Assembly (NCBI RefSeq): GCF_963576545.1
Contig: NC_083645.1
Location: forward strand, 7,064,447 to 7,128,446
DNA from: Limanda limanda
Lineage: Eukaryota > Chordata > Actinopteri > Pleuronectiformes > Pleuronectidae
Direction: 5' to 3'
Length of the DNA stretch: 64,000 nt
The notes under the pieces are model-generated. The model was not told the origin of the DNA. It worked only from the letters and a program-made list of their open reading frames with translations, and ran no database searches. How positions within the stretch are numbered: position 1 is the first letter of the stretch; each line of letters starts with the position of its first letter. Position numbers and translations under genes: made by a program. Of the stretch, positions 46,901 to 55,995 are shown in pieces.

Positions 46901-49138
46901 GTAGTTTTGATGAAGAGGATTGACGGGCTGAGGATGCCAGGCAGCTTGGTTGGCCTGCATCACTACAAGCTGTTGTATGTGTACTAACTGTAGAGTTGGT
47001 CCTTTGTTTCTGGAAAAACAATTCAATTTGTTGAAATGTTCAAGTCCAAATAGGCGGTCATAAACACGACCAATAATTTCCTCCGCACTATAGAAAATGA
47101 CTGTCTGGCATATCTGTCTGTCGCTATTATACATTTATGGTAAGTTCACCCCAGCTTTTCCAGGATTACCAACCCCAACTTAGAGTGGAAATATGTGAGA
47201 GATGCTGTTTCCTAGTCGTACCTTTTTTTTCTCAAAATGAAATGAGGCTGGGTGGTATGCAGGGATGGACCAGCTGTATGGATAGTCATCTGAGTGGTTT
47301 GAGGCGATTCCTAAAGAGAGAACAACACAACATTTGTCACAACCATAAACACAAATTGCCTTGTGGCCAGAGCAAACAACTTTATCATTGAGAATGGAAT
47401 CTCCTCTGAGATCCGGAACAGGCTCATCATTAATCCTCTGTAAAAAACATGTGCTTCTTACTACAGGCTCAAGGATCTCTTTAAGTTAATGCCACGTAAC
47501 CCTGAGCATGAAAAGTGTATTTTATCCCTCTATTTGGATTTTCCTGAAAACCTTATACTATTAATCTGACCTGGATGAAAAACCTTGCCCACAGATGCGG
47601 TGAAGTAGCCTATGGTTTTGAAGTACTGAGGCAGAGTGGTGTAATTTCCAGAGTGGGTTCTCCAGTAAGAGTTGAAGTCGTAGAGCCTGGTGGTGTCTGG
47701 TCTGCGGCTGGTCAACATGGACGTACGACTGGGGGCACACACGGCTTGCTGAGAGGACAAATACACATTCTAAGATTTACTTGATGTTGTATGATTTAAT
47801 AAGTCTCAGATCAAAACTGACTGAGCTGCTTCTACAGCTTGTGACAGGGAGCCCACTGACCTGTGCGTATGCATTGAGAAAAACTTGGCTTTTGGACGCC
47901 AACTGGTCAATGTTTGGCGATTTCACCACAGGGTCTCCGTAGCAACCCAGTGATGTCCGCAGGTCATCTGCCACAATCAAGAGGACGTTCTTCCTGTCTG
48001 TAAAGAAACAGACAGTTATTTCAGAATAAAACACAACAAATCATTCCCATTGTGGCAGATCCACTGGAAATTCTATTTTTTGTTTACAATGTCTTTAATG
48101 GTTGAGCGGCTTGTTATATCACACATTTACTTTATTTTTGTCCATGTTTGTTTTTTTGTCTGGTAGATGGCAGAACTACAGGACAGATTACCACTAAACT
48201 GGAAGGATGTGGTATGGGTCAGGAAATAACTAAATTAAATCTTGGTGTGGAGCCAGATAAGGAAGCAGGTACAGGAATTATTTTGTCCATTTTCTTTGTG
48301 AGATTCATAAGGAGACTGTTGGGCCTTGACAGAGGCATAAACGTTACTGAATGTGTTTCTAGCTTTAAATCTACTTTAAAGTGCCACATTTTTAATCCTG
48401 CTTTAAAGTCTTAAGTATTTAATTCAACCCTTTACCCCTTTTTTAAATACTGGATAAATCCTAACTGTAGTTGCTTCAACTTCTCTTTTATGCCTTTTAC
48501 GGTTCCTCTTTTCTACAGATTTGATTTCTAACATTGTACATCTTATCCATGCTTGTGTTGCTTTCCTTTGCCAGGACTGTAAAGCACAATGGTGCAGTTC
48601 TTGACATTTTATGAATAAACAGTAGGCTCCATATGAAAATCGAACCTGACTGTTTACTGTTATGCTGCGTTTAGATTCATCTTTTCAAGTGTGATCAGTG
48701 GCAGGTTTCTAGATCACTAAGACGCAGAAATGGGAGGAATTATTAAAATAAAATCGACTTGCTGTTAAACCTGTAGGAACAGGGACAAGTGGACTTTGTG
48801 AACACGAGTTTGAGGGAAACACATCAGAGGAACCATTGACCACAGGCTGGACAGAAGTCAACAAGTCAAACAAAGCAGCATTCAGTGAGCGAGTTAATGT
48901 CGTTAACTCGAGCTGCAGCCACTAACATAACAAGTGATGAAATAAGCGAGCAGCCAATAAGGCTCATGTTAGCTAGATGCTGAGATTTGCTGTTTATCAA
49001 CCTGAACACCACCACCAGCAGCAGCCATGTACTGAAGTCAACCTGAGAAGTAGCGCTACCTCTTCTGGAGACAGCAGCAGCAGGGGGAGGAAGAAGAAGA
49101 GCCAGCAGGAGAACACAGAACCGGACATGATGGTTCAT
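37881..49138 (-). CDS. ids: Iduronate-2-sulfatase (ids), 12 recognisable coding exons
   Basis: This lysosomal sulfatase removes the 2-O-sulfate of L-iduronate in dermatan and heparan sulfate; loss causes Hunter syndrome in humans. Minus-strand exons are 49138-49060, 47997-47861, 47748-47571, 47310-47222, 43899-43699, 42473-42303, 42187-42061, 41618-41448, 41065-40959, 39274-39158, 38396-38286 and 38126-38001, with all phases consistent. They give 538 codons against 550 residues in human. A signal peptide ([18 protein letters not shown]) begins the protein. Catalytic features are Asp37-Asp38, the CxPSR sulfatase motif with Cys76 (converted to formylglycine), Lys127/His130 in GKVFHPG, His218 in GFHKPHIPF, and Asp326-His327. 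The terminus is unclear: the frame stays open past 38001 to a stop at 37883-37881 inside the Tc1 fossil, or a GTGAGT donor at 38000 leads to an exon I could not find. Confidence 0.93.
38001..38126 (-). CDS. ids: ids exon 12 (last clear exon)
   Basis: The acceptor is CATGCAG. It encodes [20 protein letters not shown] and NVYSDTD, matching human FSDIHAGELYFVDSDPLQDH. The human protein ends about where SLPH lies here. A GTGAGT donor follows 38001; without splicing the frame runs 39 more residues to a TGA at 37883-37881. The end given is the splice option. Confidence 0.8.
38286..38396 (-). CDS. ids: ids exon 11
   Basis: The acceptor is CTGTTAG and the donor GTAGGT. It encodes [20 protein letters not shown] then [15 protein letters not shown], matching human KDIKIMGYSIRTIDYRYTVW. 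111 bp, phase 0. Confidence 0.93.
39158..39274 (-). CDS. ids: ids exon 10
   Basis: The acceptor is CTTTCAG and the donor GTACCT. It encodes [20 protein letters not shown] and ends [14 protein letters not shown], matching human VELCREGKNLLKHFRFRDLE and AYSQYPRPSDIPQ. 117 bp, phase 0 at both ends. Short even though inside what is one exon in human. Confidence 0.9.
40959..41065 (-). CDS. ids: ids exon 9
   Basis: The acceptor is TCTTCCAG and the donor GTATCA. It encodes [20 protein letters not shown] then [15 protein letters not shown], equivalent to the start of the single large last exon of human IDS (MDLVELVSLFPTLAGLAGL). Leaves phase 0. Confidence 0.9.
41448..41618 (-). CDS. ids: ids exon 8
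   Basis: The acceptor is GTTGCAG and the donor GTGAGA. It encodes [20 protein letters not shown] then VPLIFYVPG, near-identical to the human [20 protein letters not shown] segment. 171 bp, leaves phase 1. Confidence 0.96.
42061..42187 (-). CDS. ids: ids exon 7
   Basis: The acceptor is TTGCAG and the donor GTCAGT. It encodes [20 protein letters not shown] then [22 protein letters not shown]. The final Asp-His is the metal-binding pair (Asp334/His335 in human). 127 bp, leaves phase 1. The intron before it is only 115 bp. Confidence 0.96.
42303..42473 (-). CDS. ids: ids exon 6
   Basis: The acceptor is TTTATAG and the donor GTTGGA. It encodes [20 protein letters not shown] then [20 protein letters not shown] and [16 protein letters not shown]. 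171 bp, phase 0 at both ends. Confidence 0.95.
43699..43899 (-). CDS. ids: ids exon 5
   Basis: The acceptor is TTTTCAG and the donor GTACAT. The length is 201 bp, which I recall as the length of human exon 5. It encodes GELHANLLC-like [15 protein letters not shown] and [18 protein letters not shown]. The His of GFHKPH is an active-site residue. The preceding intron (43900-47221) is 3.3 kb. Confidence 0.95.
44070..44350 (+). repeat. Dispersed fish repeat, same family as 33790
   Basis: Carries CTTTTCACCCAGTTTTTATA, CAACTAACTAAAT, CCCATCTGCTAACATGGGAG and TGTATGACCTG blocks in the same order as at 33790-34110. Located inside ids intron 4. Confidence 0.55.
45050..45200 (+). repeat. Fish dispersed repeat (GGGCCTCATTTATAAAAC type)
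   Basis: GGGCCTCATTTATAAAACAG followed by GTGCGTAGGATTCATAC and GCATACGCAAAT is a block order I know from many teleost repeats. Class and full extent not determined. Confidence 0.45.
47222..47310 (-). CDS. ids: ids exon 4
   Basis: The acceptor is CTTTAG and the donor GTACGA. This 89-bp exon encodes [20 protein letters not shown] then ASFHFEKKK, matching the human SSNHTDDSPYSWSFPPYHP segment. It completes a Gly codon and leaves phase 0. Confidence 0.92.
47571..47748 (-). CDS. ids: ids exon 3 (sulfatase signature)
   Basis: The acceptor is CCTCTCAG and the donor GTCAGA. It encodes [20 protein letters not shown] then [10 protein letters not shown] and ends SVGKVFHPG. The Cys of CAPSR is the residue converted to formylglycine; the Lys and His of GKVFH contact the sulfate. 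178 bp, leaves phase 1. Confidence 0.96.
47861..47997 (-). CDS. ids: ids exon 2
   Basis: The acceptor is TTTACAG and the donor GTCAGT. It encodes [20 protein letters not shown] then [20 protein letters not shown]. The two Asp of VADD are the metal-binding pair (Asp45/46 in human). Confidence 0.95.
47998..49059 (-). other. ids intron 1
   Basis: About 1.06 kb. 48290-48620 resembles a degraded dispersed repeat (TTTAAATCTACTTTAAAGTG and GTAAAGCACAATGG). No exon or known regulatory element recognised. Confidence 0.4.
49060..49138 (-). CDS. ids: ids exon 1 (signal peptide)
   Basis: The ATG at 49138 begins [20 protein letters not shown], a short basic start, hydrophobic core and Ala-rich cleavage region typical of a secretory signal. 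The donor GTAGCG after 49060 leaves one base (G) that completes GAC with exon 2. No other in-frame ATG suits. Confidence 0.85.
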
Positions 49139-49300
49139 GTTGGTTCGTCATTAACGAAGAAACACAAAGTTTCTCTCTCCAGCTCCACTGTCAACACACA
49201 GCAGCGCGTCCGCTTTAAATCACTTCCTGATTTACACGTCCCGGAGTAGAGGCTGCTCATTGGCTGGTTTAACAGAGGCCCCGCCCTAGCCCGGTAATCA
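49139..49300 (-). promoter_or_regulatory. ids: ids core promoter
   Basis: Upstream of the ids ATG lie an ETS-type AGGAAGTG (49221-49228, minus strand), an inverted CCAAT box (ATTGG at 49259-49263) and a GC box CCCCGCCC (49279-49286), with no obvious TATA. This is the usual housekeeping lysosomal-gene layout. The transcription start itself cannot be placed. Confidence 0.55.
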
Positions 49301-49436
49301 TATTAGTTAAATGATGCGTCAATCACTTTTAATAGCAGGGGTTAATTGATTAATGGAGATGATAGTGGACTGACACTGAGCTGTGTGTTGTTCCTTTATG
49401 GAGCTTTATACAATTTTAAAAGCTAATTGAAAATAG

Positions 49437-51100
49437 AAGGACACAGGCTCAAGCAAGGAAAGTTGTAAAGAAAGCAAAGAGAGAAGGTTGGAGGGAATTC
49501 TGTCCCAACTCCTGGGGAATGAAAAATACGAGGAGGGGAATCCGAAGAGAGTGACAAGCAAATCCAGGGAATACACAGAGAAGAGAAAGTACAAGTGGTG
49601 TGATGGATGCACCTTTTACTTCACAAGAGATGAGGAGAGTGGTAGGAAAATCTGGCTTAACATCTCCAGGGAGAGACCAAATCTGTTATATAATGTTGAT
49701 CTGGGAAAGCAGAAAGAAAACAAACTTTTAGGGATATATAATAAAACATGGGAAGAGGGAGAGTACTCACCAGCTGGAAAGAAGCAATCATCATACCTAT
49801 AATAAAACCAGGAAAGGACCTGACAAATCCAACAAGCTACAGACCAATTGCACTTACATCACAGATTGGAAAAATGATGCAACGGATGATCACCGAGAGA
49901 ATAACAGTCCATATATAGAGAAGGAGCTTGTTATCTCCTTATCAGAGTCGTTTTAGGAAAGGGAAGCGAACAAAGGATCCAGTCATCTGTTTAAAGACAG
50001 AAATTAATAATGAATTTGTATTGGCAGTGTTCTTTGATGTTGAGAAGGCTTATTATATGGTACGGAAAGAGGGTTTAATGATTAAAGTAGATGAAATGGG
50101 ATACCTTAAATAACTTTTAATTGGATTAAACATTTTTAGTTTGATAAATATTTTTAGTTTAAGATGGGAACAACAATATCAACCAGGTATAAAGTAGACA
50201 ACGGGACTCCTCAGGCCAGTGTGATCAGCTCCATTCTTTTTTCCATCATGATTAATAATGCGTTCTCAAACACAAGCTCCGATATTGGAAAACTAGTATT
50301 TGCTGATGATGAAACTGCTAAAGAAACTGGAAATAATACAAAATAATCCACTGAGATTATGATGTTGAGCTATTAAGACTTCTCCAACTGTAGCAGTCCA
50401 AGTGGAGATGGGAGAAAAGCTGCTGCATCTTAGGAACAAACAACTAATGCTAAATAACTGGACAAATCTACAAGTACTCAAGGAAAAAAAAAACCTAACT
50501 GTAAGGGCCCTTAGACAATAAGCAAAGACAGAGGGTTCAGTAAAATGGCAAAAGAGATGAGGTTACATGATACAGCTTAACAGTTCCTTATCTTTTGACT
50601 CCGACATGGTTATTATATTGGGCAGACAGTTAAAACAGTTATTAGGAGCAACATCATGACTGACCGACAAAAACAATGGGATGGGGGAAGTAAAGGACGT
50701 CATCTATATCAAATAGAGCAAAAAGTGGGAGGAATGAAAAAAATAGGGAGGAACACCAGAGAGCAAACACTCATATCAATTTGATTAGGACTCAGGATTA
50801 AACAAAACAAAGACAATTGTGGAACATCTGCCAGAAATATAACAAATAGATAGAAAATCTACAGAAGGAGCTGGGGAAATGTTGGGTGGAAGAGTTCAAC
50901 CTAAATAGTCTTTTCAGTATTGAGGTAAATATAAAAGCATTGTTTGAGTTTTAAAAGAAACTGGATTAATAAAGAGGATTTAAGTCGTTGTTAATGTATT
51001 TTCTCAGACCCAATACTCCGACCCACACTCCAGAACAGTAGGTGGCGGTATTGAGCCTTAAACGTAAGGTGCCATCCGCCGTTGAACAAGAGAAAGAGAA
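49437..51100 (+). mobile_element. Degraded non-LTR retrotransposon (Nimb/Jockey-like LINE), 5'-truncated
   Basis: Frames broken by stops and shifts still show, in order, ARKVVKKAKREGW (49451), PTSYRPIALTSQIGKMMQRM (about 49830), LLSPYQSRFRKGKRTKDPVI (49930), the reverse-transcriptase motif FFDVEKAYYMV (50032), NGTPQASVISSILFSIMINN (50200), the catalytic-site remnant FADDE (50305), and the C-terminal QWDGGSKGRHLYQI (50676). The second polymerase motif should read FADD, which is kept, but surrounding stops exclude activity. ORF1 and the endonuclease are absent. The 3' tail (50985-51100) carries CAGTAGGTGGCGGTATTGAG and ends in a GAA-rich stretch. Confidence 0.8.
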
Positions 51101-51102
51101 GA

Positions 51103-51134
<32 letters not shown>

Positions 51135-51154
51135 CAGTAGCGGCAGAAAGAAAC
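50985..51154 (+). promoter_or_regulatory. dcps: dcps 5' flank / 5' UTR made of LINE 3' tail and a CAG run
   Basis: Everything from 50985 to about 51100 resembles the LINE 3' tail, and 51105-51131 is (CAG)9 followed by TAGCAGTAGCGGCAG. No TATA or CCAAT motif is evident close by. The transcription start must lie in or beyond this repeat-derived stretch. Confidence 0.45.
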
Positions 51155-51319
51155 ATGTCTAAAGCTGCAGGAGAACAAACGGAGGAGTTAGATCTGAGAG
51201 TCAAGAGGGCGAAGTGTGACAGTGAGAGCAATGGAGGAGAGACTCTTCTGTGCGGGTTTAAAACATCCAGCGTGTTGAGCGACTCTGCCCGAGAGAAGAC
51301 CATCTTCATCCATGGAAAG
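51155..51319 (+). CDS. dcps: dcps exon 1
   Basis: Begins [20 protein letters not shown] in a favourable AAACATGT context and ends [13 protein letters not shown] at donor GTATGG. 55 codons, phase 0. Confidence 0.93.
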
Positions 51320-53638
51320 GTATGGTGCTGGTGAAGGCAGCTCTCTGTACTCTGCTGCTAGAAGGTGTGGAACTCAGCCTGACTGCAATAAAAGAGGCAA
51401 GGACAAGTTCAAGACAGGAAGGGAATTGTGTTTCAATGTTATTTTAATTCAAACCGGCCTGAGAATCGGAAAACATTGGCTCTTCCGGATTTGAGATTTC
51501 ATAATAAAAGCACAGTGGATGCCTGATTGTTTCGATTTACTGAACCGTGACGGTGGGATTACAAAAGGTCACGTGTGTGTGTGTTTGTCTATCTATTCAG
51601 TAAAGCTAGTCTCATTAGGATCTGAGGCAGAAAGTGAAAGTGTTGATGGTGTCGTCTTCAGCTGGATGATCAGGATGCTGTGGTGATTCTGGAGAAGACT
51701 CCCATCAGAGAAGACACCCTGACTGACCTCTTCACCGGCTCCAGTGTGAAGCTGGAGATAAAGAATGACATTTACAGCACGTACTGGCTGCAGGCCCCCC
51801 CTCACCTCAATGGTATGATCCCACATGGCTGAAGATACTTAAGTCTGACTGACAGGAAAACTAGATGCAGGGTTCCTACGCTCATGAAAAATCTGAAAAA
51901 GTCATGGAATTCTAAAATGTTTATTTCCAGGCCTGGAAAAGTGCTTGAAAAAAATAAAATCCCAAAAGTTTTGGAGAAGTCATGGACATTTTTGGTCATG
52001 GAAATTTGGTTTAAAGATATTGAAAAGTCATGGAAAAGTCATGGAAATCCATTGGTCAAAATGTGTAGGAATGACTGTAGAAGACCTGTGTGTGTGTGTG
52101 TTTTGCAGAGATCAAGACCACTGTGGTGTGTCCAGCCACAGAGAAGCATGTGAAGAAATACCAGCGTCAGGAGAGTTTTCTGGTGGAGGAGTCGGGGACG
52201 GACTACGAGTCAATCACTCTGCCCTACATTCAGAAGCAGAGTTTCAGCGTGCAGGTCAGTCCCCAGAGGTCGTCATTTCCTGTGTTCACCGTCAAATGTG
52301 CAGCACTGACTGTTTTTGCCACCGCTTCAGTGGGTGTACAACATCCTGGAGAAGAAGGCAGAGGCCGAGAGGATCACTTATGAAGATCCGGACCCGGAGA
52401 TCGGCTTCGTCCTCCTCCCTGATTTCAAATGGGACCAAAAACAGGTGAGAGACCTCAGGAGGTACCTCACAGCGTTATCCCTCCTTGTGACATTTTTCTT
52501 TAGTTCTCTTTCTTTAATTCTGATCACCATGAGCTGAAGTGGAGCCTCAGCTGCTCTCTCTGGAGTCCACACAAAATATAAAAACACAAATAAAACATGA
52601 TATCAGTTAATACATCTAAAGATAAAGAACTGTGATATTAAAATCAGAAAAAAAGTATTATAGTAGCAATTCTTCCTGGATACATACTACTAGTATGATA
52701 CTAGTTTACAATATCTATATTTATATGTATTATACTATATAAATCAATACACATTTTGAAACTTAATACATATATATGCAGATATTCAAACCTATACCTG
52801 TTTTCGTATTCATTGACTTCTATGTAAATCAAAATATATCTAAGCATCTTCCAATATATTACAATATTTACATTGATGATCACATATATATATATTGAAA
52901 TATATACATTGCACAGATCTATGAGCCTCATTAAACATTTTACAATAAACCTATTCATATCTTTATTTCCCACTATGCTGCTATAGCCATTTAATATACT
53001 GAAACAGTTCCACAACAATCTGCTTTCCTCTGCAGGTAAATGATTTGTACCTGATTGCTATTGTACACAAGAGGAACATCAGGAGTCTGAGGGACCTGAC
53101 ATCCGAGCATATACCTCTGCTGCAGAACATCTTCCAGAAAGGAAAGGTGAGCTCGCACTGATTCATGGGTTTGTCTTCCCTCAGCTTCCATAAACATGTG
53201 AGTGAGCCCCGTAATCATCATCTCCAAACAATTATGTGAAGTGATAGTTTCCATTTTAAAAAGCTAGGATTAGACTTAGCTCCCTGAAGTAGAGAAGAGT
53301 AACCCCAGGTATGTAATTGAACACAAATGATACTTATAAAGATTGATAATATCAGATTTGTTGTGACTCAGGAGGCCATTCTGAAGAACTTCAACCTCCC
53401 GGCCAGTAAGCTGAGAGTGTACCTGCACTACCAGCCGTCCTACTACCACCTCCATGTCCACTTCACCAAGCTGGGCTACGAGGCTCCGGGCTGTGGTGTG
53501 GAGCGTGCCCACCTCCTGGCTGATGTCATCCAGAACCTCCAGTCCGACCCAAAGTACTATAAAACCCGGACGCTGTACTTCCCCCTGAGGGCCGATGACG
53601 GACTGCTCGGCAAGTTCAAGGAGGCAGGGAGACTCTAG
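51155..53638 (+). CDS. dcps: Scavenger mRNA decapping enzyme DcpS (complete, 6 exons)
   Basis: DcpS hydrolyses the m7GpppN cap dinucleotide left after 3'-to-5' mRNA decay, releasing m7GMP, in nucleus and cytoplasm. Exons are 51155-51319, 51662-51812, 52109-52254, 52331-52444, 53036-53146 and 53372-53638. They join in frame to 317 residues (human 337). The N-terminal domain has ESARD-like [13 protein letters not shown] and [24 protein letters not shown] contains the tryptophan that stacks on m7G in human DcpS (Trp175). The C-terminal HIT domain has [14 protein letters not shown] with triad His255, 257 and 259. A basic RVKRAK near residue 15 may be a nuclear signal. The ATG at 51155 is the only start giving a full N-terminus. 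Very confident. Confidence 0.96.
51662..51812 (+). CDS. dcps: dcps exon 2
   Basis: The acceptor is CTTCAG and the donor GTATGA. It encodes [20 protein letters not shown] and [18 protein letters not shown], part of the dimer-swapped N-terminal domain. Leaves phase 1. Confidence 0.95.
51868..52076 (+). mobile_element. Second copy of the TGGAAAAGTCATGG transposon, in dcps intron 2
   Basis: Begins CAGGGTTCCTACGCTCATGA and ends ATTGGTCAAAATGTGTAGGA, with the right inverted end decayed. About 209 bp, closely matching the halves of the element at 2845-3881. Confidence 0.7.
52109..52254 (+). CDS. dcps: dcps exon 3
   Basis: The acceptor is TTTTGCAG after a short GT tract and the donor GTCAGT. It encodes [20 protein letters not shown] and [14 protein letters not shown]. 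It lies 32 bp downstream of a transposon copy. Confidence 0.95.
52331..52444 (+). CDS. dcps: dcps exon 4
   Basis: The acceptor is GCTTCAG and the donor GTGAGA. It encodes [20 protein letters not shown] and [15 protein letters not shown], the cap-stacking Trp and hinge region. 38 codons. The preceding intron is 76 bp. Confidence 0.96.
53036..53146 (+). CDS. dcps: dcps exon 5
   Basis: The acceptor is CTCTGCAG and the donor GTGAGC. It encodes [20 protein letters not shown] and [14 protein letters not shown]. 37 codons, phase 0. Confidence 0.96.
53372..53638 (+). CDS. dcps: dcps exon 6 (HIT motif)
   Basis: The acceptor is GTGACTCAG. It encodes the histidine triad YYHLHVHF, then [15 protein letters not shown] and [17 protein letters not shown] ending TAG. 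Ends where human DCPS does, within a few residues. Confidence 0.97.
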   Translation, partial: EAILKNFNLPASKLRVYLHYQPSYYHLHVHFTKLGYEAPGCGVERAHLLADVIQNLQSDPKYYKTRTLYFPLRADDGLLGKFKEAGRL

Positions 53639-54230
53639 TTTCTGAGCTCATCTTATTCATAAATTAATGAACAGTTGACGAATAATTTTGATTCATTATT
53701 TTTACGTGTTTCATTCGGATTATTCACTATTTTATAATCGCTTTACTTAAGCCCGACTGTGTGGATTTTTGATGACGAATACCGATACTGATATCAGGGA
53801 GTTCAAGATTTTTCAATCTTTGTTTATAATGTTTTTCATATGTAAACTGACTCAATTAAACAGTAATGTGTTTTTCTACTCAGCCTATCAATGTTGTCAT
53901 TTGTTATGAGATTTTAGACGAGGAGAACACCGAAGAGGACAAAATGATATCACTGCATCGACAGATTTTTTTAAGTGGACAATTTAGAGGCAATTTTTTA
54001 CTTTTTATCTCTCAGTTGTCCATCGCAGCTCATGATCGTGCCACAACGTAAGAGGTGCAGTAAGTAAAACAATTTTTAGACGAAGAGTAATTGTGACTAA
54101 GAGTATGAGTAAATGCTTAGATTACGTTTGAACACTAGATGGCAGTGTTAATCCTAAAATCCTTTTCTTTTCAGTCTTTTTTCACAGTGAAATAATCTTT
54201 CAAACACAAACTCTAGTTTCTGGTAATAAA
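53639..54230 (+). terminator. dcps: dcps 3' UTR and polyadenylation signals
   Basis: Candidate hexamers are ATTAAA at 53855-53860 and AATAAA at 54225-54230, giving 3' UTRs of roughly 240 or 610 bases. Which is used cannot be told from sequence. Confidence 0.5.
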
Positions 54231-55930
54231 CTGTGTTTGTGTCTGTTATGTACTCTTTAGTTTTGCAGCTCAAGTAAACAGATTTTACATGAGACATTTT
54301 TTGAGCTGAGGTACCATGTTAAATAGACTGATTGTCATGATATGATGACATGAGGTTCACAAACACGTCTGTTATTAAACAATTCTGCTCCAGTAGAGTA
54401 ACAACAGAAGTTAAGAAACAAACCGTGACAGTTAGAGCTGCTTCTTTAAGTTGTTTTGATATTTAGATAACTTTAGGCAATTTAGACAGTTTTTGCTTTT
54501 CAGTTATTTCTGTTGAGAGTTTGTACTTAATTTAAGTGCTTGTTAGTCAGGACATAATTTTCTTATCTCAACAGAAATCATTTGGGTGGCGCTCTGCGTT
54601 GTGTTTATGGTGCATTCAAGTGTCACTCGTAAAAAAATGGCCATGAAATAAAAACACCCAAACTTGTGAGGGAAGCAAATGACGAAACGTTTCCATTTAG
54701 ATCATTACATCCAGGGATATTTTGCTGTGGGATCAGTGGAACCACAAGAAGCTACAAGATGTTCAGTAAAGTCTGCCAAGGAAAGTCATCCATGTTAACA
54801 TGTTGTGATATGATTGGAACAGATATTTAGAATTACAAAAAGGCAACAAGTCATTATTAAGCTTTTTCAGTTTAAGATTTTAGAGGTATTGTATCAGTTT
54901 TTTCTATGCTAGGTTCATTTTTTATTCTATTAACTATTGGATTGGTGACCTCCTGAATTGTGTCCCCTTTTGTGACAAATTTAATTTATTTTGTTATTGA
55001 AAATACTGGGGAACAATTAAATTTAAGGTTACTCAACGTTGGTTACAGAGTTGAAGAGATTATATTCATGTGCCTGTGATACTTCATGTTATGTCTCTTT
55101 GTATGTGTTCCTGTGTAGAAATTGACATGCTGCAAATGGCTCTTAAAAGATTCCAAATAAAATGTTAAATTAGCATGACATTGAAAGCATCACTAAACAA
55201 ATCGATCACAGATAAACGTTAATTTGCCAATGAACATAACAATTCTAGCTCAGTGTTCAACAACCTGCTCAGAATTTTAGTTCATTCAGTTGCGACTGAA
55301 CTAATGACATGGTATAAGGATACAAAACAAACTTGAAATAAAATAATTAAAATAATAAATTATCTAATGAACAACCAAACAAACACAAATATGCTTCTTG
55401 GTAACGTTTTAATTTGTATTTAAATATCAGGAAGCGATGGTTTGGGTTTTTTCAATCTGCATTTGTGGATGAAATATTTAGCAAAACTAATTTTGTCCTA
55501 AAATATTTCCAAATTTCCATATATGTTAATTATCAATAGGTGCCTGATAATCTTTATTGTTAATCCAGCTTTGTCAACATTAAAACATTGTCTTAAAATT
55601 GTGTTGCTTTGATAAATGCCATTAAACATTTTTGAAGTGAGCTGTTGTTGGGATGGGTAGAGAGAAGTATCCTGTTCTGATTCTGTCGGATAATCTTTCG
55701 ACAGATTCTTCCTTTTCAGAGGTAAGGGGAAGTGTTCAGAGGTGAGAGTGCCTCTGGTAATTTATTATTACACTTCCTGTTTGAAAGTTGACCCTTTTAT
55801 CCATCTGCCACATTAGTGATAATTTTTTCCGAGCCGCTCCTGAACGCATCAGCAGCAGAGGACTGAGACAAATAATCCAATCATCACAGAGAGGGAGAGA
55901 GAAGGAGAGAACGAGAGAGGCAGAGAGCTC

Positions 55931-55995
55931 ATGTCTTGGTTTCAGTCTCTGAGGGATGACTTCACTCTGAAGCCGTTTGAGATCCAACACACACA
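55931..55995 (+). CDS. Candidate first coding exon of an unidentified downstream gene
   Basis: ATG at 55931 opens 21 codons (MSWFQSLRDDFTLKPFEIQH) that meet a consensus GTGAGT donor at 55996. It is preceded by a purine-rich, UTR-like stretch. Without splicing it stops at once (TGA 55997). I do not recognise the peptide and found no following exon, so this is weak. Confidence 0.2.

Larger units (their letters stand above)
43900..47221 (-). other. ids intron 4, repeat rich
   Basis: Contains a dispersed repeat (44070-44350), a fish repeat beginning GGGCCTCATTTATAAAACAG (45050 on), a piece AGTGCTATAGAAATAATGTA (45573), and 28 bases identical to the ids promoter region (46642-46669). Open frames at 45708-46332 on both strands are not recognisable proteins. 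Confidence 0.45.
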
